Positions 29,929-39,038 of a stretch of 64,000 nt of DNA are shown in pieces. The stretch spans positions 15,078 through 79,077 of the forward strand of contig NZ_JSYZ01000009.1 of the NCBI RefSeq assembly GCF_001293465.1, written 5' to 3'. The position numbers and the translations under genes were made by a program. The stretch comes from Pseudomonas asplenii (GTDB taxonomy: Bacteria; Pseudomonadota; Gammaproteobacteria; Pseudomonadales; Pseudomonadaceae). The notes beneath the pieces were generated by a model. That model did not search any database. It was not told where the DNA came from and was given only the letters and a program-made list of their open reading frames with translations. The stretch's first letter is position 1. Every line of letters starts with the position of its first letter.

Positions 29929-30297
29929 ATGACTTCCAGCACCAAGACCAAGACCGAGATCGACACCACGCCCCCCTACGATTCGCTCAGGGACGGGCCC
30001 GCGGCCCGACGGGCGCTCGACTATTATTTGAAACCAACCGTTTCAAGCTCGATTGCCGAGGGCAATCCGCGCCGTGTCTGTGAAGACCGGCTGTTCGCCG
30101 TACGCCACAACCTCAGCGCCGAAGAGGCGATGATCTATGCCTCCGACCTGCTGCGCTGCGCCGCCGCCACCGCGTATGAAGCAGCCGACGCCCTGCAGGG
30201 CTCTTCCCGCGATCTGGCCTTTTCGGTGGTGCACATGATCGACATGGCCAAAGCCATGGTCGACCGCGCCATGAATGTGCAATACCCGGCGCCATAA
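29929..30297 (+). CDS. DUF6124 (DUF3077-like) family protein
   Basis: A 122-aa acidic-to-neutral soluble protein with a disordered N-terminus (MTSSTKTKTEIDTTPPYDSLRDGPAARRALDYYL) and a compact helical part LFAVRHNLSAEEAMIYASDLLRCAAATAYEAADALQGSSRDLAFSVVHMIDMAKAMVDRAM, the pattern of a Pseudomonas-restricted DUF family often found in several copies per genome. Function unknown. Start at 29929 gives the family-like N-terminus. Divergent from the catalytically dead repressor, so it may be that regulator's target. Confidence 0.75.
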   Translation: MTSSTKTKTEIDTTPPYDSLRDGPAARRALDYYLKPTVSSSIAEGNPRRVCEDRLFAVRHNLSAEEAMIYASDLLRCAAATAYEAADALQGSSRDLAFSVVHMIDMAKAMVDRAMNVQYPAP

Positions 30298-30402
30298 CGC
30301 GCGTGCACGGTAACGACGGCCGATACAGGGCCGATGACAGAGGAACATCGAAGTCTGGAGAGAGGGCTGGAAAAATAATTTCCAGAAGAGACAGAAAAAC
30401 AT

Positions 30403-30434
30403 TTGACTTGCAAATGATAATGATTATTATTGCA
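30403..30434 (+). promoter_or_regulatory. Fur-controlled promoter of the PrrF RNA
   Basis: -35 TTGACT (30403-30408) and -10 TATTAT (30425-30430), 16-bp spacer, overlapped by GATAATGATTATTATTGCA (30416-30434), which matches the 19-bp Fur consensus at 14 positions. The operator covers the -10 box, so iron-loaded Fur would block transcription. Confidence 0.85.
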
Positions 30435-30436
30435 AG

Positions 30437-30550
30437 CAACTGGTCGCGAGATCAGTCGATAAACCTGGAGACCTTAGGTCGGACTCCTGGATTATCTCCT
30501 CATCAGGCTAATCACGGTTTTTGACCCGGCTTTTTGCCGGGTCTTTTTTT
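30437..30550 (+). ncRNA. prrF: PrrF-type iron-responsive small RNA
   Basis: About 114 nt, starting a few bases after the -10 box. It contains the hallmark ACTGGTCGCGAGATCAG start and the conserved antisense core ATTATCTCCTCATCAGGC TAATCAC (30491-30515) that pairs with mRNAs of iron-using proteins. It ends in an intrinsic terminator, GACCCGGC-TTTTT-GCCGGGTC plus seven T (30523-30550). It accumulates under iron limitation and lowers expression of dispensable iron proteins (family knowledge). Whether this is copy 1 or 2 cannot be told; no tandem copy is present. The remaining 30551-30849 stretch shows nothing recognisable. Confidence 0.93.
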
Positions 30551-30849
30551 GCACCCGTTTTACGGGTTCGGCTTCAGGCTAATGAAGACTGGGGCGCTGC
30601 CATCTTGATGGGGCAGTCGCGATGGCGCGCATAATAGCAAAGGACCATCAGCCAATGAAAGACCGCCAGCCCCGACAATCGATCGGAAAAAAACCTGAAG
30701 TACTTGAGAATCAATATCATAAACACTACCCTGACCCAGCGTCAGGGACGACGCCCCCTTCCCCCGCATCAAATCCGACATGCCTCGGCCAATAGCCGCT
30801 TGCCGTGTACAGTAGCAACCACAAGACATCATATTCAGGTACACAGACT

Positions 30850-32001
30850 ATGACCGTGGTTCTGCCCTCACTCAAAATCAGCAGTGACTTCGACAGTGGC
30901 AACATCCAGGTGCTGGACGCCAGCAACCCGCAACACCTGCTGCTGGCCATCGAGCCGGACACCCGCAGCCAGCACTTCCAGTGGTTCCACTTCAAGGTCG
31001 AGGGCCTGCAACCTGGCCAGTCCTATACCTTCGAACTGACCAACGCCAGCCAGTCCTCCTACAACAAGGCCTGGACCGGCTATCGCGCCGCCGCCTCCCA
31101 CGATCACCAGGACTGGTTTCGTACCGACACGCGCTTCGACGGCGAAAGCCTGCACATCCAGTTCCAGGCGAAACAGCCACAGGCCTGGTTCGCCTACTTC
31201 GAACCCTACAGCCGCGAGCGGCATGACAGGCTGGTCGAACAGGCCCTGACCCATGCCGGCAGCGAACTGCTGGCCATCGGCAAGAGCGCCGAAGGCAGGG
31301 ACATCCAGCTGCTGCGCAAGGGCAACGGCGACGCGGGCAAGCGCAAGGTCTGGCTGATCGCCCAGCAGCACCCCGGCGAACACATGGCCGAATGGTTCAT
31401 GGAGGGCGTGATCGAACGCCTGCAGAACCGCGACGATTCAGAGATGAACGCCCTGCTGGACGCCGCCGACCTGTACCTGGTGCCGAACATGAATCCGGAC
31501 GGCGCATTCCACGGCCACCTGCGCACCAACGCCATGGGCCAGGACCTCAACCGCGCGTGGCAGAACGCCAGCCCGGAAATCAGCCCGGAAGTGTTCTTCG
31601 TCCAGCAGCAGATGGCCCAGTATGGCGTGGACCTGTTTCTCGACATTCACGGCGATGAAGAGATTCCCTATGTGTTCACCGCCGGCTGCGAGGGCAACCC
31701 GGGCTACACCCCACGGATCGCCGAGCTGGAACAGCATTTTCGTAGCCACCTGAGTGCCCTCACCCGGGACTTCCAGACCACCCACGGCTACACCCGCGAC
31801 CTGCCCGGCGAAGCCAACATGACCCTGGCCTGCAACAGCGTCGGCCAGCAATACGACTGCCTGTCGCTGACCCTGGAAATGCCTTTCAAGGACAACGACG
31901 ACGCCCCGGACGCCCGTACCGGCTGGTCGGGCAAACGCTCGGCACAACTGGGCAAGGATGTGCTGAGCAGCATCGCCGATATCGTCGGGCGCCTGCGCTA
32001 G
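30850..32001 (+). CDS. M14-family zinc carboxypeptidase (cytosolic carboxypeptidase-like)
   Basis: A 383-aa metallopeptidase: an N-terminal beta-rich domain (residues 1-125, typical of the AGBL/CCP subfamily) and an M14 catalytic domain. Zinc ligands are His174 and Glu177 in QQHPGEHMAEW, and His267 in LDIHGDEE. Substrate-binding is NMNPDGAFHGHLRTNAMGQDLNRAW. The catalytic Glu343 lies in LTLEMPFKD. No signal peptide, hence cytosolic. Start at MTVVLPSLK (30850); 15 further in-frame codons upstream are polar and lack a ribosome site. Physiological substrate unknown for bacterial members. Confidence 0.88.
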   Translation: MTVVLPSLKISSDFDSGNIQVLDASNPQHLLLAIEPDTRSQHFQWFHFKVEGLQPGQSYTFELTNASQSSYNKAWTGYRAAASHDHQDWFRTDTRFDGESLHIQFQAKQPQAWFAYFEPYSRERHDRLVEQALTHAGSELLAIGKSAEGRDIQLLRKGNGDAGKRKVWLIAQQHPGEHMAEWFMEGVIERLQNRDDSEMNALLDAADLYLVPNMNPDGAFHGHLRTNAMGQDLNRAWQNASPEISPEVFFVQQQMAQYGVDLFLDIHGDEEIPYVFTAGCEGNPGYTPRIAELEQHFRSHLSALTRDFQTTHGYTRDLPGEANMTLACNSVGQQYDCLSLTLEMPFKDNDDAPDARTGWSGKRSAQLGKDVLSSIADIVGRLR

Positions 32002-32049
32002 CGCTGGAACTGTTTACCTGGCGCGGCCATCGAACTCTGGAAGCCGCCC

Positions 32050-32079
32050 TTGCGGGAGCCGGCCTGCCGACTCCCGCAA
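32050..32079 (+). terminator. Candidate terminator after the M14 peptidase gene
   Basis: TTGCGGGAG and CTCCCGCAA, a 9-bp perfect stem with a 12-nt loop, 48 bp after the stop codon. It argues against a translation start for the MFS gene this far upstream. Confidence 0.5.
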
Positions 32080-32133
32080 AAGGCCACAGCAAGAGAGCCC
32101 ATCGTGGGCCGCCGTACCGGACAAGGATTGCTC

Positions 32134-33285
32134 ATGACTGCCCTCACCTCCCACGCCCTTACCCGACCGGGGCGCCTGGAACAGATGTCGACCCGCATCG
32201 CCTTCTTCATCGCCGGCTTCGGCGTCGCCGCCTGGGCCCCGCTGGTGCCCTATGCCAAGGCCCGCACCGGGCTCGACGAAGGTACCCTCGGCCTGTTGCT
32301 GTTGTGCCTCGGCGTCGGTTCGATCATCGCCATGCCGCTGGCCGGTGCCCTGGCCGGGCGCTTCGGCTGCCGCCGCGTGCTGACCATCGGCACGTTGCTG
32401 ATCTGCGCCGCCCTGCCGCTGCTGGCGACCGTCAGCTCGGTGCCCTGGCTGGTGTTCAGCCTGTTCCTGTTCGGCGCCGGGCTCGGCACGGTGGACTCTA
32501 CCGTCAACCTGCAGGCGGTGATCGTCGAGCGGGCCAGCGGCAAGACCATGATGTCGGGCTTTCATGGCCTGTTCAGTCTCGGCGGCATCGCCGGTGCGGC
32601 CGGGGTCAGCGCCCTGCTCGGCCTGGGCCTGTCACCACTGGGTGCCATCAGCGTGGTCATCCTGTTCCTGCTGCTGTCGCTGCTCAAGGCCGCCCCTCAC
32701 CTGCTGCCCTATGGCAGTGAGAGCACTGGCCCGGCCTTCGCCGTACCCCACGGCGTGGTGCTGTTCATCGGCCTGCTGTGCTTTATCGTGTTCCTCGCCG
32801 AGGGGGCGATGCTGGACTGGAGCGCGGTGTTCCTCAGCGCCGAGCGCCAGGTACCGGACGCCTATGCCGGGCTCGGCTATGCCGCCTTCGCCCTGACCAT
32901 GACGCTCGGCCGGCTGACCGGCGATGCCATCGTCCGGCGCCTGGGGGCGAAACGGGTGATCGTGCTGGGCGGCATCACCGCGGCCGCCGGACTGGCCCTG
33001 GCCACCCTGACCCCGGCCTGGGAAGCGGCGCTGGTCGGTTATGCCCTGGTCGGTGCCGGCTGTTCGAACATCGTGCCGGTGCTGTACACCGCCGTGGGCA
33101 AGCAGAAGGTCATGCCGGAAAGTATCGCCGTGCCGGCGATCACCACCCTGGGCTATGCGGGAATCCTGGCGGGGCCGGCAGCGATCGGCTTCATCGCCCA
33201 TGCCAGCAGCCTGAACCTGGCGTTCCTGCTGATTGCGCTGATGCTGGTGGGCGTGGCGATCAGCGGCAGGATCCTGCGGGTCTGA
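32134..33285 (+). CDS. MFS transporter (YbjJ-like)
   Basis: A 383-aa inner-membrane protein with about 12 predicted helices. It includes the MFS motif GALAGRFGCRRVLTIGTLL after helix 2 and VNLQAVIVERASGKTMMSGFHGLFSLGGIAGAAG, typical of the YbjJ/FucP-related branch. Start at 32134 is chosen for AAGGA seven bases upstream. Substrate unknown; probably an exporter. Convergent with fecA. Confidence 0.85.
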   Translation: MTALTSHALTRPGRLEQMSTRIAFFIAGFGVAAWAPLVPYAKARTGLDEGTLGLLLLCLGVGSIIAMPLAGALAGRFGCRRVLTIGTLLICAALPLLATVSSVPWLVFSLFLFGAGLGTVDSTVNLQAVIVERASGKTMMSGFHGLFSLGGIAGAAGVSALLGLGLSPLGAISVVILFLLLSLLKAAPHLLPYGSESTGPAFAVPHGVVLFIGLLCFIVFLAEGAMLDWSAVFLSAERQVPDAYAGLGYAAFALTMTLGRLTGDAIVRRLGAKRVIVLGGITAAAGLALATLTPAWEAALVGYALVGAGCSNIVPVLYTAVGKQKVMPESIAVPAITTLGYAGILAGPAAIGFIAHASSLNLAFLLIALMLVGVAISGRILRV

Positions 33286-33308
33286 GGCTTTCCTATCCTG
33301 TAGGGCAG

Positions 33309-33336
33309 CGCCTCCCGGGCCTCGGCCCGGGAGGCG
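33309..33336. terminator. Bidirectional terminator between the MFS gene and fecA
   Basis: CGCCTCCCGGGC-CTCG-GCCCGGGAGGCG, a perfect 12-bp stem in the 57-bp gap between two convergent genes. T-tracts are weak on both strands. Confidence 0.6.
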
Positions 33337-33342
33337 AACCGG

Positions 33343-35793
33343 TCAGAAGCCGACGCTCGCCTGCACGAAGAACGTCCTTGGCTCACCCGCGTAAATCCCC
33401 GCGTTATTGTCGCTGGAGCGGGTGAAGTAGCGCTGGTCGAACACGTTGCGCACTCCCGCCCCCAGCTTCAGGTTCGACAACTGTGCACCGAAGTCATACG
33501 CCCCACGCACGTCCCAGGTCATGTAGCCGGGAATGTTGCCGTACTGTCCGTCAGCGGTCGGCTGGGTGATGTAGTTGCCGTTGAAGCTGCCGTCGGCATT
33601 GGTGCCGGTCCCCGGTGCACGCTGGGCCGACTGGGCGAAACCGTCGAGGTTGTAGGTCCAGCGGTTGATCGCATAACGCAGTCCGAGGTTGAGCACCTGG
33701 CGTGAATACAGCGGCAGGTCACGATCCTTGAACCCTGGAATGTCGCCCTGGGAGGTCGCCTTGGTGTAGGTGTAGCCGGCATTCGCGGTCAGGCCGTCGA
33801 GTGCCGGGTTCAGCGCCGACAGATCGTAGTGCACGGACGTCTCGATCCCCTGGTGCCTGGTCGCCCCCAGGTTGGTCCAGCCCACATCGTTGCTGACGTA
33901 CTGCAGCTCATCGGCGAAGTCGATGTAGAACAGCGTCACCTCTCCCCCCCAGATGCCGCTGTCATAACGTGTGCCCAGCTCGTAGGTCTTGGCCTTTTCC
34001 GGCCGCAGGCCATTGGCGGTACTGTCGCCGTTGCCGCCCTGGGCCACCTGGAAGTACTGCAGGCTGCCGAACGAGGTCTCGTAGTTGGCGAACAACTTCC
34101 ACGCATCGGAGAGGTGGTACATCACGCTCAGCGCCGGCAGCGGCTCGTTGCTCTCGACACTGCGGTTCTTCTCCTGGACCCGCACGCCGTTCGTGCCCGG
34201 CACCGGACGATCATGCCAGTCGGTGTTGATCCGCTCGAAACGGATACCCGGGGTGATGGTCCACTTGCCCACGTCGATCTTGTCGTCGATGTAGAAGGCA
34301 TTGGCCTCGGTGCCACCGGTACGGTCCTGATAGATATGGCCGTCGGACGTCGGGGTCACGGTCGGTACGTTGTTGACCAGCGCCAGCCGGCTGGTCGACT
34401 CGTGCATCGCTTCGCGCAGGTAGCGGTAGCCGACGCTGACTTCCTGGCTGGTCTCGCCCAGTTCGAACACCCGCGAGGCCCGTGGCTCGACGCCAAGGGT
34501 GTAGTAGCTGCGCGGGAAGGAACCGAGGGTCTTCTGGTCACGGGCAGCGATGTTGCTGCCACGGAAACTGTCGGTGTAGTAGGTGAGCACCTCGACCAGG
34601 GTCTGGTCATCCACCTGCCGCTTGTACTTGAAGGAGATGTCCTTGCGCCGACCGGTGAAATTGTCATGGTCGCGCACCGACTGGTACGGCTTGGCATCGT
34701 ACTGTTGCTGGGTCAGGCCGCCGGGCATGTCCGCGTTGGCATCGTAGTAGTGCAGGTTCAGCGAAAAATCGTCGACATCGGTCGGCGCCCAGTGGGTCTT
34801 GAGCAGCACGTCGTTGATGTCGTTGCCGTTGTTGCTCTCGCGGTAGCCCTGGCCTTTCACCCCGGAATACAGCAAGGCTGCGCCGAAACCATTATCGGCG
34901 GTACCGCCGAGGAACGCCGTGTCCAGGTGCTTGACGCCACCGTAGCGGGTGGTTTCCAGGGTGGTGCCGACTTCGCCGGAGAATTTCTGCGGGATCGCCC
35001 GGGTCACGAAGTTGATCACCCCGCCGACGTTCTGCGGTCCGTAGCGCACGGAGCCGGCCCCTCGCACCACATCGATACTGTCCAGGTTGCCGACCGAAAC
35101 CGGCGCCATCGACAGCTGTGGCTGGCCATACGGCGCGAAGGCCGCCGGTACGCCATCGATCAGCACGGTGGAGCGTGGCGACAGCCGTGAAGTCAGGCCG
35201 CGCACACCGACATTGAGGGAAATGTCGCTGCCACCGGTGCCGTTGTTTTCCTGCACCTGCACGCCGGGCACGGTCTTGAGCGCGTCCTTCACGTTCATCG
35301 CGCCCTGCTCGATCATTGCCTGGCGGCGGACCACGGTGCGCGCGCCCGGATGGTTCTGCACGATCGCCTGGTCGGCGTCACCGAGCCAGTCACCCACCAC
35401 CTTGACGTCCAGCGGTGCCAGTTCCAGCGAGCCGCTGGCGGCCGGGGTGGCCGGACGCAGGGTCACCGAACCGTCCTGCAGGTCGTAGTCCAGGCCGCTG
35501 CCGCGCAAGAGCACGTTCAGCGCCTCCTCCGGCGACAGGTTGCCGTCCACCGCAGGGGCCTGCTTGCCGGCCACCAGTTGCGGATTGAAGAACACTTGCA
35601 AAGAGGTCTGCTGACCCAACTGGCTCAAGGCCGACGCCAGCGGCTGGGCCTGGATATGAATGGCGGTATCGGCCCGGGCCGCCTGGCTCAGGGTCGCCAC
35701 GCCGGTCACCGCCAGCACGAGGGCCAGGGCCTGGGAGCTGGGCAGTGCACTACGGATCGCCTGGTAAAGCGCGTTGGGTTTATTGTTGTTCAC
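33343..35793 (-). CDS. fecA: TonB-dependent ferric citrate receptor FecA
   Basis: An 816-aa outer-membrane receptor with a transducer extension. Signal peptide to about residue 40 (LALVLAVTGVATLSQAARA), STN signalling domain (IHIQAQPLASALSQLGQQTSLQVFF...LLRGSGLDYDLQDGSVTL), TonB box/linker, plug (VKDALKTVPGVQVQENNGTGGSDISLNVGVRGL, VDVVRGAGSVRYGPQNVGGVINFVTRAIP) and a 22-strand barrel ending in GEPRTFFVQASVGF. VVGDWLGDA, ENNGTG, FAPYGQPQLS and GGTADNGFGAALLYSG match E. coli FecA, supporting diferric dicitrate. Start is GTG at 35793 (AAGG 7 bp upstream, signal peptide follows). Third gene of fecI-fecR-fecA. Confidence 0.92.
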   Translation of the reverse strand: MNNNKPNALYQAIRSALPSSQALALVLAVTGVATLSQAARADTAIHIQAQPLASALSQLGQQTSLQVFFNPQLVAGKQAPAVDGNLSPEEALNVLLRGSGLDYDLQDGSVTLRPATPAASGSLELAPLDVKVVGDWLGDADQAIVQNHPGARTVVRRQAMIEQGAMNVKDALKTVPGVQVQENNGTGGSDISLNVGVRGLTSRLSPRSTVLIDGVPAAFAPYGQPQLSMAPVSVGNLDSIDVVRGAGSVRYGPQNVGGVINFVTRAIPQKFSGEVGTTLETTRYGGVKHLDTAFLGGTADNGFGAALLYSGVKGQGYRESNNGNDINDVLLKTHWAPTDVDDFSLNLHYYDANADMPGGLTQQQYDAKPYQSVRDHDNFTGRRKDISFKYKRQVDDQTLVEVLTYYTDSFRGSNIAARDQKTLGSFPRSYYTLGVEPRASRVFELGETSQEVSVGYRYLREAMHESTSRLALVNNVPTVTPTSDGHIYQDRTGGTEANAFYIDDKIDVGKWTITPGIRFERINTDWHDRPVPGTNGVRVQEKNRSVESNEPLPALSVMYHLSDAWKLFANYETSFGSLQYFQVAQGGNGDSTANGLRPEKAKTYELGTRYDSGIWGGEVTLFYIDFADELQYVSNDVGWTNLGATRHQGIETSVHYDLSALNPALDGLTANAGYTYTKATSQGDIPGFKDRDLPLYSRQVLNLGLRYAINRWTYNLDGFAQSAQRAPGTGTNADGSFNGNYITQPTADGQYGNIPGYMTWDVRGAYDFGAQLSNLKLGAGVRNVFDQRYFTRSSDNNAGIYAGEPRTFFVQASVGF

Positions 35794-35889
35794 GTCTGAC
35801 CTTGTCCTGTTGTTCGCCAATAGATGCGAGCGTTAATGCAAACCAGTTGCAGTTGGACAGAAGACGACGAACTCGAAAAAAACCTGAAT

Positions 35890-36873
35890 CTATTTTGAAA
35901 TTATTTCCTGCGAGCCGTCGGCACGGCTGCGCACGGCCACCGGCAGGATGTTCGGCAGGGCCTTGAGCAAGGCATCGGTGTCGTTGAGCTTGAACACGCT
36001 GGTCAGGCGCAGATTGCCCACCGCCGGGTTCGCCACCGTCAACGGCCTGTCCCGGTAGCGCGAGACCTCGGCGACCACGTCGGCCAGGCTGGCGTTGTTG
36101 AACACCAGCTTGCCGCTGCGCCAGGCGGTCAGTTCCCCGGGGTCGACCGCCTGGGCCGCCGCGACATTTCCCTGGGCATCGACCCGCGTCCCGAGGCCTG
36201 CGGTGAGGCTTACGAACTCGTCGTCCCGGGCGTTGCGCCCCTGGACCCTGACCGTCCCCGCCTCGACCACCACCCGCGTCTGCGTCGGATCGCGACGCAC
36301 GTCGAAGCGGGTCCCGGTCACCGTCACCTTGCCGACGCCGGTCTGCACCACGAACGGCCGGCTGCTGTCGTGCTCGACGCTGAACAGCGCCTCGCCCTGC
36401 TCCAGCTCGACGGAACGCCGATCGCGTTCATAGCTCACCCGCACCCGGCTGCGGCTGTTGAGATCGATCACCGAACCATCGGGCAGGGCCACCTGGCGAC
36501 GCTCGCCGAGCACCGTGGCGAAGGTCGCACTGTAGGGCGCCGGATGATTCAGCCCGCTGAACAGGCCCAGCCCGACGGCGACCGCCAGCACTCCGGCGGC
36601 CACCGCATAACGCAGCAGCGGCCGGCGCCGCGAACGCTCCGGCGGCACCTCGCAGAGTGCCTGCAGGCGTGCCCGGGGCAACAGGTCGGTGGCACTCCAG
36701 AGCCCCTGGAGCAGGTCGAACTCCTCCTGGTGCAGCGGGTGCCGGTTACGCCAGGCATCGAACTCGGCCTGCTGCACGGCGCTCAGCGGCGCCTCCTGGA
36801 CCCGCACGAACCAGGCGGCGGCCTCCTCACGCACCGTGTTGGCATCGCAGGTGCAATCACGGGTATCCATCAT
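35890..36873 (-). CDS. fecR: Ferric citrate sigma regulator FecR
   Basis: A 327-aa membrane anti-sigma/sigma regulator. DUF4880 part AAAWFVRVQEAPLSAVQQAEFDAWRNRHPLHQEEFDLLQGLW (residues about 18-60), one membrane helix (LLRYAVAAGVLAVAVGLGLFSG, about 86-107), and a periplasmic FecR domain with DGSVIDLNSRSRVRVSYERDRRSVELEQGEALFSVEHD and VTVTGTRFDV. The C-terminal segment LVFNNASLADVVAEVSRYRDRPL contacts the FecA signalling domain in homologues. Lies between fecI and fecA. AGGA precedes the ATG pair at 36873/36870. Confidence 0.92.
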   Translation of the reverse strand: MMDTRDCTCDANTVREEAAAWFVRVQEAPLSAVQQAEFDAWRNRHPLHQEEFDLLQGLWSATDLLPRARLQALCEVPPERSRRRPLLRYAVAAGVLAVAVGLGLFSGLNHPAPYSATFATVLGERRQVALPDGSVIDLNSRSRVRVSYERDRRSVELEQGEALFSVEHDSSRPFVVQTGVGKVTVTGTRFDVRRDPTQTRVVVEAGTVRVQGRNARDDEFVSLTAGLGTRVDAQGNVAAAQAVDPGELTAWRSGKLVFNNASLADVVAEVSRYRDRPLTVANPAVGNLRLTSVFKLNDTDALLKALPNILPVAVRSRADGSQEIISK

Positions 36874-36913
36874 GGAAAGTCCTGTCCGAATGAAGTTTGC
36901 ATCGCCTCGCCCA

Positions 36914-37414
36914 TCATTGCCCCGGCTCGTCCAGACGCTCGCGCAGATGCCGCAGGGTGCGGATCATATACTTCTCGACCATGTTCTTGGACAGCCCCAG
37001 GCGTTCGGCGATCTCGGCCTGGCTCAGGCCCTCGATCTTCTGCCAGACAAACGCCTTGCGACAGTTGACGGGCAACTCGGCCAATGCCCGCTCGATGGAG
37101 TCGGCCAGCTGGATGGCGTGCATGAAATGCTCCGGGTCGCCGCTGGGCGGCGCACTGTGATCGATCGCGTCCAGTTCCAGGGCGCCGCGCCGGTCTTCGC
37201 GGCGATAGGCATCCACCGCGATGTTGCGCGCGGTCTGGTGCAGGTAGGCGCGCGGCTGCTCGACGCTGTCGGCCCGGCTTTCCAATACCCGCACGAACGT
37301 ATCGTGAGCCAGGTCCTCGGCTTTCTGACGGTTGCGCAGTCGGCGGGTCCAGGTGCCGATCAATTCTTCGTAGTGCTCGAAAAAGCCGGGTCTGCGAGGT
37401 GGCTGGAGGTTCAT
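36914..37414 (-). CDS. fecI: ECF sigma factor FecI
   Basis: A 166-aa sigma-70 family ECF factor. Region 2: ELIGTWTRRLRNRQKAEDLAHDTFVRVLESRADSVEQPRAYLHQTARNIAVDAYRRE. Region 4: IERALAELPVNCRKAFVWQKIEGLSQAEIAERLGLSKNMVEKYMIRTLRHLRERLD. The KNMVEKYMIRTLRHLR end is typical of iron-starvation sigma factors. It directs fecA transcription when FecA binds ferric citrate. Start at MNLQPPRRPG (37414); an ATG at 37471 would begin inside the AT-rich promoter. Its neighbour upstream is the divergent antiporter gene. Confidence 0.91.
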   Translation of the reverse strand: MNLQPPRRPGFFEHYEELIGTWTRRLRNRQKAEDLAHDTFVRVLESRADSVEQPRAYLHQTARNIAVDAYRREDRRGALELDAIDHSAPPSGDPEHFMHAIQLADSIERALAELPVNCRKAFVWQKIEGLSQAEIAERLGLSKNMVEKYMIRTLRHLRERLDEPGQ

Positions 37415-37441
37415 GGCGACGGGCGATGAAGGCTGGGCGTG

Positions 37442-37460
37442 AATAATAATGCTTCCTATT
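37442..37460 (-). promoter_or_regulatory. Weak candidate Fur box upstream of fecI
   Basis: On the minus strand AATAGGAAGCATTATTATT agrees with the 19-bp Fur consensus at only 11 positions, but it lies in the single AT-rich patch upstream of fecI, where iron control is expected. Confidence 0.35.
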
Positions 37461-37637
37461 AATACCCGCAATTCATTACAAACGCCGAGCGGACAAGCCG
37501 GCGTTAATTGGAAACATTCTTGCTTAGCGCAACGGCTCTGCTATAGCTAAACCCACTCACCTTTTCTAGTAGGGCAACGGAATGCCAGCGATCGGGACCT
37601 GCCGGTAAACACCGCCCTCGTATCTGGAGGAAATGGA

Positions 37638-39038
37638 ATGGCTACGGCGAAAAAGATGAGTGTCATACAACTGACCATGCTCACCGCGGTAAACATGCTT
37701 GGCTCCGGCATCGTGCTGCTGCCGACCAAGCTGGCGGAGGTGGGCGGCATCTCGATCCTGTCGTGGCTGGTCACCGCCACCGGCTCCCTGGCCCTGGCCT
37801 ACGCCTTCGCCCGCTGCGGCATGCTCAGCCGCAAGACCGGCGGCATGGGCGGCTACGCCGAATACACCTTCGGCAAGGGCGGCAACTACATCACCAACTA
37901 CACCTACGGCCTGTCGCTGCTGATCGCCAACGTGGCGATCTCGATCACCGCGGTCGGCTACATCCAGACCCTGTTCCACCTCACCCTCACGCCGGTGCAG
38001 ATCTGCCTGGCCACCATCGCCCTGCTCTGGCTCACCACCTTCGCCAACTTCGGCGGCGCCAGCATCACCGGGCGCATCGGTGCGGTGACGGTGTGGGGCG
38101 TGATCGCGCCGGTGCTGTTCATTTCCACCGCGGGCTGGTTCTGGTTCGACGGCGCCAGGTACATGGCGGCCTGGAACCCCCACGACCTGAACTGGTGGCA
38201 GGCGGCCAATGCCTCGGTAGCCATTACCCTGTGGGCCTTCCTCGGCCTGGAGTCGGCCTGCGCCAACACCGATGCGGTGGAAAACCCCGAGCGTAACGTG
38301 CCCATCGCCGTGCTCGGCGGCACCCTCGGCGCGGCGGTCATCTACATCGCCTCCACCAATGCCATCGCCGGCATCGTCGACAATGCCGCGCTGGTCTCCT
38401 CCACCGCGCCGTTCGGCCTGGCCTTCGCGCAACTGTTCACGCCGACGGTGGGCAACGTGGTGATGGGCCTGATGGTGATCGCCTGCGTCGGCTCGCTGCT
38501 CGGCTGGCAGTTCACCATCGCCCAGGTGTTCAAGAGTTCCGCCGACACCGGCTACTTCATCCCGGTGTTCGCCAAGGTCAACAAGGCCGGCACGCCGATC
38601 ATCGGCATGCTGATCCTGCTGGCGGCGCAGACCGCCATCGGGCTGCTGACCATCAGCCCGGACCTGTCCAAGCAATTCGATGTGCTGGTGAACCTGGCGG
38701 TGGTGACCAACCTGGTGCCGTACATCCTGTCGATGGCCGCGCTGATGACCATCCAGAAAGCCGCCAACGTGCCGCCGGGCAAGGCCCTGGCCTCGAACAT
38801 CGTCGCCCTGATCGCCGCGGCCTACAGCTACCTGGCGCTGTTCAGCTCCGGTGAGCAGGCGCTGATGTGGGGCGGGCTGGCGACCTTCTTCGGCTATACC
38901 CTGTTCGGCTTCGTCAACAACCGTCTGATTCGCCTGGAAACCGAAGGCCGCGTCAGCGTGCCGGTGCAATCGGTCAGCGCCCGGCACATCAGCCATGAAG
39001 AGCGGGCCGCGTCCCGCCTGGAGACCCTCCATGAGTGA
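37638..39038 (+). CDS. Basic amino acid/polyamine antiporter (PotE/LdcB type)
   Basis: A 466-aa APC-superfamily transporter with about 12 helices. The N-terminus MSVIQLTMLTAVNMLGSGIVLLPTKLAEVGGISILSWLVTATGS, plus GGMGGYAEYTFGK, WAFLGLESACANTDAVENPERNVPIAVLGGTLGAAVIYIASTNAIAGIV and GSLLGWQFTIAQVFKSSADTGYFIPVF, are close to E. coli PotE (putrescine/ornithine) and to the P. aeruginosa lysine/cadaverine antiporter LdcB. It is paired with a decarboxylase whose reading frame overlaps it by 8 bp, so it probably exchanges external amino acid for internal amine and consumes protons. A strong GGAGGA ribosome site precedes the ATG. Confidence 0.88.
   Translation: MATAKKMSVIQLTMLTAVNMLGSGIVLLPTKLAEVGGISILSWLVTATGSLALAYAFARCGMLSRKTGGMGGYAEYTFGKGGNYITNYTYGLSLLIANVAISITAVGYIQTLFHLTLTPVQICLATIALLWLTTFANFGGASITGRIGAVTVWGVIAPVLFISTAGWFWFDGARYMAAWNPHDLNWWQAANASVAITLWAFLGLESACANTDAVENPERNVPIAVLGGTLGAAVIYIASTNAIAGIVDNAALVSSTAPFGLAFAQLFTPTVGNVVMGLMVIACVGSLLGWQFTIAQVFKSSADTGYFIPVFAKVNKAGTPIIGMLILLAAQTAIGLLTISPDLSKQFDVLVNLAVVTNLVPYILSMAALMTIQKAANVPPGKALASNIVALIAAAYSYLALFSSGEQALMWGGLATFFGYTLFGFVNNRLIRLETEGRVSVPVQSVSARHISHEERAASRLETLHE

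Noticed and set aside
29144..30297. Prophage remnant, suggested by a CI-like repressor.
   Set aside because: No integrase, structural, lysis or attachment sequence seen; GC and codon use match the surroundings.
30560..30844. A 94-codon minus-strand frame between PrrF and the M14 gene.
   Set aside because: No ribosome site, domain or hydrophobic pattern; overlaps the promoter region of the M14 gene.
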